Below, one piece after another: positions 32,351-37,743 of a stretch of DNA of 37,743 nt (position 1 is its first letter; each line of letters opens with the position of its first letter). The notes under the pieces were generated by a model. That model had not been told where the DNA came from, did not search any database, and saw nothing but the letters and a program-made list of their open reading frames with translations. The stretch spans positions 1 through 37,743 of the forward strand of contig CAYUWB010000010.1 of NCBI GenBank assembly GCA_964448305.1, read 5' to 3'. A program made the position numbers and the translations under genes. This DNA is from Thioglobus_C sp964448305 (GTDB lineage: Bacteria > Pseudomonadota > Gammaproteobacteria > PS1 > Pseudothioglobaceae).

Positions 32351-33359
32351 GCCGGAACAACTTAGCAACACATTAGCCAACCAACTTAACTCCCTTTACT
32401 TTGTTTTCGGCCCAGAGCTTTTATTGGTCGAACAAAGTCTAACTCAAATTAGAGATGTCGCTAAGACTCAAGGCTTTGATGACAAGATTAGCTTTGAAGT
32501 TGATGGCAATTTTGACTGGGGTCAAATTGTTGCTGAAATGTCAGCCATCTCTCTATTTTCACCAAAACGCATTATTGAGTGCCGATTAAAAACTGGAAAA
32601 ATTGGGGTTAAAGGCTCAAAAGCACTCAGTGAAATCGCCGCGTCAATGCCTAATGATATTTTGCTTATCATCTCTGCTGGCAAGCTTGACATGGCTCAGC
32701 AAAAAAGCAAATGGTTTAAAACACTCGAACAATTTGGTGGCGTTATTCAACACTGGGAAGTGCAAAGCGACCATCTAGTGGGTTGGATTGCCAACCATAT
32801 GGCAACACTTGGGCTAGAGTCTAACGCTGAAATAGCACAAGGCATCGCTTTTTGCACCGAGGGCAATTTACTAGCCTCTATGCAAGAAATACAAAAATTA
32901 AAAATGGCCTATCCTGATGGCAAGATCAACACCCAAGAATACCTAGACCAAATCAATCAACAATCCAAATACACAATTTACGGCTTGATTGACGCAGCGC
33001 TCTTAGGCGATGGAAACCAAGTGCTTAAAATTTACGAAACCCTGCTTGATGACACAGCAATGCCAATCCAACTCAGTAATTCACTGTATCGAGAAATCAA
33101 TTCAATCATCAATATGTCGATTGAATTACAGCAAGTTAAGCAAGTGGATTCAGTTCTACAAAGTCATCGAGTATGGAATAAACGCAAACCTATTATTAGT
33201 AGTGCGCTAAAACGCCATTCTTATCAACGCCTACAAAAACTATTATTATCACTCGGACGTATTGACCGTTCAATCAAAGGCATGGATAATCTCAATGTAA
33301 TTGATGAATTACGCACACTACTACTAAATTTAGCTGGAAAAACACCATGGGCTCAATAA
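32340..33359 (+). CDS. holA: DNA polymerase III delta subunit
   Basis: The delta subunit is the clamp-opening wrench of the replicative clamp loader. The 339 residues begin with the HolA pattern MKIRPEQLSNTLANQL and YFVFGPELLLVEQSL, followed by the divergent AAA+ fold without a working Walker A motif, as expected. The C-terminal helical domain (SLGRIDRSIKGM) is recognisable. It overlaps lptE by 11 nt and proA by 13 nt, so translation of the three is coupled. Confidence 0.93.
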   Translation: MKIRPEQLSNTLANQLNSLYFVFGPELLLVEQSLTQIRDVAKTQGFDDKISFEVDGNFDWGQIVAEMSAISLFSPKRIIECRLKTGKIGVKGSKALSEIAASMPNDILLIISAGKLDMAQQKSKWFKTLEQFGGVIQHWEVQSDHLVGWIANHMATLGLESNAEIAQGIAFCTEGNLLASMQEIQKLKMAYPDGKINTQEYLDQINQQSKYTIYGLIDAALLGDGNQVLKIYETLLDDTAMPIQLSNSLYREINSIINMSIELQQVKQVDSVLQSHRVWNKRKPIISSALKRHSYQRLQKLLLSLGRIDRSIKGMDNLNVIDELRTLLLNLAGKTPWAQ

Positions 33360-34606
33360 CTGATTTAATTACCACACTAGGCAAAAATGCCAGATCGGCT
33401 GCAAAAACCTTGCGTGGCGCCACAACCAAGGCAAAAAACAATGCCTTGATTAACATCGCCAGCCAGATTGACCAAAATCGAAAAAATATTCTCAAGGCCA
33501 ATCAACAAGACCTTGAGCATGGTAAAAACAACGGCCTAGACGATGCCTTGTTAGACCGCTTAATGCTCGATGATTCAAGACTTGATGGCATTATCGAAAG
33601 TCTTAATCAGATTGCAGCTCTGCCAGATCCAATTGGTGAAATCACCGACTTAAAATTCCGCCCAAGTGGTATTCAAGTTGGCAAGATGCGTGTGCCTTTA
33701 GGGGTGATGGGCATCATTTACGAATCTCGTCCAAACGTTACTATTGATGCAGCAGCGCTTTGCCTAAAATCAGGCAACGGTGCGATTTTGCGTGGTGGCT
33801 CAGAAGCCATTCATTCTAATTTGGCGCTTTATGCTTGTGTCAAAGACGGCCTAATTGATGCTGATCTTGATGAGCACTGCGTGCAACTCATCGACACCAC
33901 TGATCGAGAAGCAGTAGCAGAACTCGTTAAAGCCAGCGACTACGTTGATGCCATTATTCCACGTGGCGGCAAAGGACTGGTTGAAGCCATTAGTGAAAAT
34001 GCAAAAGTACCTGTTATTAAACATTTGCACGGCGTCTGCCACACTTATATTGACAAAGATGCTGACACACAAAAAGCCATCAAAATTGCCTTTAACGCCA
34101 AAACGCGTCGTTACGGCGTGTGCAATGCAACTGAAACCCTGCTGGTACATGCGTCAGCAGTTGGTAGAGTATTGCCTGAACTAATTGCAGAGTACATCGC
34201 CAAAGGCGTAGAGCTCAGGGGTTGTGAACAAACACAACAACTCTCAGATCAAATCGTTGCCGCCACCGATGAAGATTGGGATACCGAATATCTAGATGCC
34301 ATTTTATCCATTCGTATTGTTAATTCAATGAGCGAAGCGATTGATCATATTGATCAACACGGCTCTGGTCATACCGAGTCTATCGTCACTGAAAACTACA
34401 CCTCAGGTCGTCGATTCTTAACCGAAGTTGATTCATCTTCTGTGATGGTAAACGCCTCTACCGGCTTTGCCGATGGCTTTGAATACGGCCTAGGTGCCGA
34501 GATTGGTATCAGCACTGACAAATTTCATGTCCGTGGCCCAGTTGGGCTAGAAGGCCTTACTTCACAAAAATTTATCGTCCTTGGTGACGGTCACACTAGA
34601 GCATAA
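33347..34606 (+). CDS. proA: Gamma-glutamyl phosphate reductase
   Basis: ProA reduces gamma-glutamyl phosphate to glutamate semialdehyde with NADPH in proline synthesis. The 419 residues are normal length. Motifs include GVMGIIYESRPNVTIDAAALC, LRGGSEA, IPRGGKGL and KHLHGVCHTYID, where the cysteine is the aldehyde-dehydrogenase-type nucleophile. proB is not adjacent. The start overlaps holA; tyrS follows 4 nt after the stop. Confidence 0.96.
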   Translation: MGSITDLITTLGKNARSAAKTLRGATTKAKNNALINIASQIDQNRKNILKANQQDLEHGKNNGLDDALLDRLMLDDSRLDGIIESLNQIAALPDPIGEITDLKFRPSGIQVGKMRVPLGVMGIIYESRPNVTIDAAALCLKSGNGAILRGGSEAIHSNLALYACVKDGLIDADLDEHCVQLIDTTDREAVAELVKASDYVDAIIPRGGKGLVEAISENAKVPVIKHLHGVCHTYIDKDADTQKAIKIAFNAKTRRYGVCNATETLLVHASAVGRVLPELIAEYIAKGVELRGCEQTQQLSDQIVAATDEDWDTEYLDAILSIRIVNSMSEAIDHIDQHGSGHTESIVTENYTSGRRFLTEVDSSSVMVNASTGFADGFEYGLGAEIGISTDKFHVRGPVGLEGLTSQKFIVLGDGHTRA

Positions 34607-34610
34607 AATA

Positions 34611-35795
34611 ATGAATGCAAATGAAACGCTAGCTGTCTTTCAGCGTGGTACCGATGAGATATTGCCACTCGACGAGCTAAAGAAAAAACTCGCTAAAAAT
34701 AAACCTCTACGCATTAAAGCTGGTTTTGATCCAACAGCGCCTGATTTGCATTTGGGCCATACGGTGTTAATCAACAAACTCAAACAATTACAAGATTTGG
34801 GCCATGAGATCTTATTCCTGATTGGTGATTTCACCGGCATGATTGGCGACCCTACCGGCAAGAGTGCCACGCGCCCACCACTCACCGAAGAGCAAGTGGT
34901 AGAAAACGCCCAGTCTTATCAAGATCAAGTCTTTAAAATTCTAGACAAAGAAAAAACCAAGGTTGTTTATAACGCTGAGTGGATGAATAAAATGTCATCT
35001 GCTGATATGATCAAACTCGCCTCTCAGCAAACCGTTGCTCGTATGCTTGAGCGTGATGATTTTTCCAAGCGCTATAAATCTGGCAAAAGTATTTCTATTC
35101 ATGAATTCCTCTACCCACTCATCCAAGGTTACGACTCTGTTGCCCTAGAATCAGATGTTGAACTCGGTGGTACTGACCAAAAGTTCAATCTTTTGATGGG
35201 TCGTGAATTGCAAAAACAAGCCGGTATGGAGCAACAAGTCATCCTTACTATGCCAATTTTAGAAGGCTTGGATGGCGTACAAAAAATGTCAAAATCACTC
35301 GATAACTACATCGGTATCGATGATGCACCAGATGACATGTTTGGCAAAATTATGTCCACCTCGGATGATCTGATGTGGCGCTATCTTGAACTACTGAGTT
35401 TCGAGACATTTGAGACCATTGCCTCTTGGAAAACAGAAGTAGAAAATGGTGAAAATCCACGTAACATCAAATTCCGCCTAGCAGAAGAAATCATTACTCG
35501 CTTTCATAATAATGACGCTGCCAAACAAGCACAACAAAACTTTATTAACCGTTTTGCCAAAAACAAAGTGCCCGACGAAATGCCAGAATTTAGTTTTGAT
35601 GCTGGCATCAAAATTGCCAACTTATTAAAAGACGCAGGCTTGGTTAACTCCACTTCTGATGCTTTTAGAATGATCAAAGAAGGGGCCGCTAAGATTGAGG
35701 GTGAAAAAATATCTGATCGTAACCTTGTGCCTGAAGCTGGCACAGCCGTGTATCAAGTCGGCAAGCGCAAGTTTGCAAGGGTTACTATCTCATAA
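34611..35795 (+). CDS. tyrS: Tyrosyl-tRNA synthetase (TyrZ-type, KMSKS signature)
   Basis: Class I synthetase charging tRNA-Tyr. The catalytic motifs are HLGH (FDPTAPDLHLGHTVL) and KMSKS (GVQKMSKSLDNYIG). The perfect KMSKS places it in the TyrZ-like branch rather than the KFGKT branch of E. coli TyrS. A C-terminal S4 RNA-binding domain (from about residue 330) includes DAFRMIKEGAAKIEGEKI. I chose the ATG at 34611 (about 394 residues) over a TTG at 34581 lying inside proA. Its stop overlaps the next ATG by one base (TAATG). Confidence 0.95.
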   Translation: MNANETLAVFQRGTDEILPLDELKKKLAKNKPLRIKAGFDPTAPDLHLGHTVLINKLKQLQDLGHEILFLIGDFTGMIGDPTGKSATRPPLTEEQVVENAQSYQDQVFKILDKEKTKVVYNAEWMNKMSSADMIKLASQQTVARMLERDDFSKRYKSGKSISIHEFLYPLIQGYDSVALESDVELGGTDQKFNLLMGRELQKQAGMEQQVILTMPILEGLDGVQKMSKSLDNYIGIDDAPDDMFGKIMSTSDDLMWRYLELLSFETFETIASWKTEVENGENPRNIKFRLAEEIITRFHNNDAAKQAQQNFINRFAKNKVPDEMPEFSFDAGIKIANLLKDAGLVNSTSDAFRMIKEGAAKIEGEKISDRNLVPEAGTAVYQVGKRKFARVTIS

Positions 35796-36250
35796 TGAAA
35801 TTACTCATTGCAAGTGTTGCAATTCTTTTATTAAGCAGTTGCACTTCATTGGAAGATTTCCAAAAAATGTCGCCCGAAGCTCGTGCGCACAAAACTTGCA
35901 ACAATGACGTCACTGTTAGGCACTACGGCTCCCAAGTTTATCAACTTAGCAATGAGATTAATCAAATAGATGCGTTACTGCTCAAGGGCTACAAAACCCG
36001 TGAAAACTGCACTACCATCACTTATGAACGCACCAGTGGGGACAAACCAGATAGCGCCATCAAAAAAATATGTACTGAAGTCGTCATCCCAATTAATGAT
36101 TATGTGTACAAATTTGAAGAAAACAGAAAGGTAAAATTATCCATCGAGCTTGAAGAAGCCAAAGACAAAAAACAAATCAACTTTGATCAATGTTTTAACA
36201 AAGTAGTGTCAATGAATGCAGAACAAGCATTTACCCGCTTTGATAACTAA
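35795..36250 (+). CDS. Small lipoprotein of unknown function
   Basis: The N terminus MKLLIASVAILLLSSCTSLEDF is a clear lipoprotein signal with lipobox LSSC; the +2 residue threonine suggests sorting to the outer membrane. The mature part (about 135 residues) has four cysteines, which could form disulfides, and a charged helical C-terminal half. I do not recognise a family. It is coupled to tyrS by a TAATG overlap and is followed by tmRNA. Confidence 0.75.
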   Translation: MKLLIASVAILLLSSCTSLEDFQKMSPEARAHKTCNNDVTVRHYGSQVYQLSNEINQIDALLLKGYKTRENCTTITYERTSGDKPDSAIKKICTEVVIPINDYVYKFEENRKVKLSIELEEAKDKKQINFDQCFNKVVSMNAEQAFTRFDN

Positions 36251-36255
36251 AGTGT

Positions 36256-36261
36256 TACAAT
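36256..36261 (+). promoter_or_regulatory. Probable -10 element of tmRNA
   Basis: TACAAT ends 10 nt before the mature tmRNA 5' end. No good -35 is visible at 16-18 nt upstream; the best, TTTACC at 36230-36235, is 20 nt away. The call is therefore tentative. Confidence 0.4.
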
Positions 36262-36271
36262 ACGCCTCCCT

Positions 36272-36618
36272 GGGGATGACATGGCTTCGACGAGGAGTTG
36301 GATCTCAAGGACGCATGCCGAGGATAAAGATAGCTCGTAAAAACGCTCTTTAAAAAGATAGTTGCAAACGAAAACAACTACGCTCTAGCTGCATAGCTAG
36401 CCGCTCCTTTGAGATTGTCTGTGTTTCTTAGATAGCGGTCGCTTACAGACTCGCTAGGATTATTTTTTCCAGGTAATTCGGTTAAAACTTTTGGAAATCG
36501 CTACTTATATCCCTGATGGTCGGGTGATAGGCGGCTAACTCAAATAGACCAAGCTAAGCATGTAGACTCTTTGTTTGAAGGTTTTCGGACGCGGGTTCGA
36601 TCCCCGCCATCTCCACCA
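36272..36618 (+). ncRNA. ssrA: tmRNA (ssrA)
   Basis: Transfer-messenger RNA rescues stalled ribosomes and tags the nascent protein. The 5' GGGGATG and 3' CATCTCC ends pair as the acceptor stem, including the usual G-U pair, followed by A and an encoded CCA (36616-36618). The T arm GCGGGTTCGATCCCCGC is standard. The tag frame at 36364-36396 reads ANENNYALAA then TAG, a gammaproteobacterial-type tag with the degradation signal ALAA. Pseudoknot regions lie on both sides. The length is 347 nt. A short T run follows the CCA. Confidence 0.97.
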
Positions 36619-36622
36619 ATTT

Positions 36623-36961
36623 TTAATTCTGACTTACTTGGGCAAGAAAATCTTTTATAGTGTTTTTGTTTTTCAAGCTATTGCAAGAGTTAAGGTAAAT
36701 CCAATAATATCCTGCATCAGTGAACAACTGGAGTTTTTCTTGCTGTTCTTTCGTAGTCCCAAGAAATAAATCCTCTTTTTTAACATTGTATAACTTCATG
36801 CCGTCACCTAAAAGAACCATGCTCGCACCAAATGCTTGCATTGGCGTCATACACTGCTCAACATATCTTGTTTTCATTCCAAACTGAAATTCTTCAGATT
36901 TTTCTTCTAAAACAAATCCTGATGCAATAGTAATCAATACAACCAATATTATTGTTTTCAT
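36623..36961 (-). CDS. Small exported protein of unknown function
   Basis: A signal peptide (MKTIILVVLITIASGFVL) is followed by about 94 residues with two cysteines (in EQCMTP and NSCNSL) that could form a disulfide. I do not recognise a family. I chose the ATG at 36961, which has an AGGTG binding site, over a GTG two codons earlier. It runs toward tmRNA and ends only 4 nt from the tmRNA 3' end, so transcripts reading past its stop would be antisense to tmRNA. Confidence 0.65.
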   Translation of the reverse strand: MKTIILVVLITIASGFVLEEKSEEFQFGMKTRYVEQCMTPMQAFGASMVLLGDGMKLYNVKKEDLFLGTTKEQQEKLQLFTDAGYYWIYLNSCNSLKNKNTIKDFLAQVSQN

Positions 36962-37113
36962 AAACACCTAAAAACTTATCACTCTAATTATTTAATAAAG
37001 TATACATACTGCTTCTTACTCAAATTACAATCTCGTAAATTTAATTTAAAGGGTACCCTTTTACAATACTTTAATTAAAATCCAGTAAAAATTACTGCTT
37101 TTTCTTTATTTTG

Positions 37114-37275
37114 TCCCAATTCTTAAAATTTTCTAAATTTTTTCAAACAGCGCTATATACAGCATTAAAACAGCCTTTTGGCCCATTTTTTATCGGTAAA
37201 ACTGGTCATTAACCCCTAAAAAGGCTTGATATTCATACAAAACTTAGCCATTATGAAAATTTGCCAAATTTTTCC
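37114..37275 (+). repeat. AT-rich dispersed element, copy 2
   Basis: It begins CCCAATTCTTAAAATTTTC and ends with the exact 19-mer AAAATTTGCCAAATTTTTC at 37256-37274, also present on the minus strand at 12158-12176. A diverged version of the same motif lies at the start of the copy (37124-37145). Intermediate blocks look similar to copy 1, but alignment by eye in AT-rich DNA is not conclusive. Confidence 0.45.
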
Positions 37276-37291
37276 TTTGAGGAAAACTGGC
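37263..37291 (-). terminator. Possible terminator hairpin after the pseudo-receiver gene
   Basis: GCCA (37263-37266) pairs with TGGC (37288-37291), and TTTTCC pairs with GGAAAA inside it around a TTTGA loop. It starts 2 nt beyond the stop codon at 37293. The T-rich tail on the minus strand is short, so termination is possible but weak. Confidence 0.4.
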
Positions 37292-37292
37292 A

Positions 37293-37679
37293 TTAATCAA
37301 TATTGAGCAATGTCTCCATTTGTGACATTGAAGTCGGCAACTGTAACACGCCGTGTATTGGATAATCCACTGCGTCAAGTACATGAAGATGTTGCATTTC
37401 TTTTTTCTTTGCTAGTACGATTACTTTGGTTTTGGGGGAATACTTAAAAAGACTAACCAGTAGAACTTCTATATTAGATTTATAAATGCCACTATAGTTG
37501 GTGCTATAAGCATAAGAAAATTCCACTACGATATAGTCTATTGACTGCTTTTTAACTAAAGTAACCGCTTTACGAACACTGTCAACTCTAAGCTCTGCAA
37601 GGCCTTTGCGCTGATACAAAGCGCCAAAGTCTGGAAACATCATCGATTCTATAATTGAAACAACAACAGAATTAGACAT
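37293..37679 (-). CDS. Receiver-like protein lacking the phospho-acceptor aspartate
   Basis: The 128-residue protein has the alternating strand-helix pattern of a CheY-like receiver: VVVSIIES, then DSVRKAVTLVKKQSIDYIVVEFSY, KTKVIVLAKKKE and HGVLQLP. At the end of strand 3, where receivers carry the phosphorylated Asp, the sequence has Glu (VVEF), and the acidic pair after strand 1 is missing. This makes it a pseudo-receiver, if the fold guess is right. No output domain is present. It may follow another gene by 9 nt at the window edge. Confidence 0.55.
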   Translation of the reverse strand: MSNSVVVSIIESMMFPDFGALYQRKGLAELRVDSVRKAVTLVKKQSIDYIVVEFSYAYSTNYSGIYKSNIEVLLVSLFKYSPKTKVIVLAKKKEMQHLHVLDAVDYPIHGVLQLPTSMSQMETLLNID

Positions 37680-37688
37680 AACGATCAG

Positions 37689-37742
37689 TTAGTCGTTAAT
37701 TGAATAACAAGCAACACCACCTTTCTGCGAACCTGCGGCAAA
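37689..37742 (-). CDS. Possible C-terminal end of a gene continuing beyond the window
   Basis: On the minus strand one frame is open from the window edge to a TAA at 37691-37689 and reads FAAGSQKGGVACYSIND. The stop is 9 nt before the next gene's start, an operon-like spacing, which is the main reason to list it. Seventeen residues are too few to assign a family, and the open frame could be chance. Confidence 0.3.
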   Translation of the reverse strand, partial: FAAGSQKGGVACYSIND

Positions 37743-37743
37743 C

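Larger units (their letters stand above)
36962..37292. other. AT-rich non-coding spacer
   Basis: These 331 nt contain no credible gene. They hold a perfect 14-bp palindrome, AAAGGGTACCCTTT, at 37048-37061, the second copy of the dispersed AT-rich element, and a terminator-like hairpin at 37263-37291. The -10-like and -35-like hexamers are too many in this AT-rich DNA to choose a promoter. Confidence 0.6.

Noticed and set aside
33851..34150. A 99-codon minus-strand open frame inside proA.
   Set aside because: It lies opposite well-conserved ProA motifs; codon-structure shadow, no independent support.
37048..37061. Palindrome AAAGGGTACCCTTT as a defined regulator site.
   Set aside because: It is a perfect 14-mer and is noted in the spacer entry, but no second copy or known regulator consensus was recognised.
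37689..37742. The SQKGGVA string at the window edge as a ParA-type Walker motif.
   Set aside because: It resembles the start of QKGGVGKT, but the lysine-threonine ending is missing and a stop follows within ten codons. It is kept only as a possible gene tail.

Overview
The window looks like chromosomal core sequence from a low-GC, sulfur-oxidising gammaproteobacterium. The evidence is a Tat-exported SoxB thiosulfohydrolase, an Rnf complex, an EF-P with the lysine-34 (beta-lysylation) loop next to EpmA, a gammaproteobacterial ANENNYALAA-type tmRNA tag, and gene orders shared with gammaproteobacteria (rpsL-rpsG-fusA-tuf, pgsA-tRNA-Gly-tRNA-Cys, ftsH-folP-glmM, lptE-holA). The SUP05/Thioglobus/clam- and mussel-symbiont clade is my best guess. 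It is an inference from gene content and base composition; no database search was possible. There is no prophage, transposase, integrase or CRISPR array. The sequence is interrupted once, by exactly 100 Ns inside lptE.

Layout. (1) 1-3656, minus strand: low-molecular-weight phosphatase, then the str operon (rpsL, rpsG, fusA, start of tuf) behind a full-consensus sigma70 promoter. (2) 3709-7871: kdsD facing hupE and soxB, with a long imperfect hairpin at the convergent junction and a clean terminator after soxB. (3) 8130-12032, plus strand: murE, murF, then an unexplained structured intergenic region with two related hairpins and competing pairings, tRNA-Arg, pgsA, tRNA-Gly and tRNA-Cys. (4) 18259-12189, minus strand: a tightly packed series efp, epmA, a Sel1-repeat protein, a YcgN-type cysteine-cluster protein, a DUF2914 protein, argG and an ArsI/CadI-type protein. 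(5) 18312-21145, plus strand: sucC, sucD and a Rossmann-fold protein. (6) 31808-21142, minus strand: ftsH, folP, glmM, a TauE/SafE permease, rnfABCDG, queA, a HIT protein and a thioredoxin-like protein, mostly with 4-nt overlaps or very short gaps. (7) 31955-36618, plus strand: lptE, holA, proA, tyrS, a small lipoprotein and tmRNA. (8) 36623-37743, minus strand: two small uncharacterised proteins separated by an AT-rich, repeat-bearing spacer, and possibly the tail of a third gene.

How the genes work together. Translation is represented by the str operon, EF-P and its modifying enzyme, TyrRS, QueA, tRNAs and tmRNA. Envelope synthesis is represented by KdsD, MurE, MurF, PgsA, GlmM and LptE. 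Energy metabolism is represented by SoxB, SucCD and Rnf, with a TauE/SafE-type anion exporter placed directly upstream of rnfA.

The most unusual part is 10771-11011. A good promoter is followed by no gene for about 200 nt. The stretch contains two 73%-identical hairpin modules with partly compensatory stem changes, plus long mutually exclusive stems. Secondary points are a diverged AT-rich element present near 12.1 kb and 37.2 kb in opposite orientations, the absence of rnfE after rnfG, an intrinsic terminator lying between tRNA-Gly and tRNA-Cys, and a heat-shock-like promoter for ftsH.
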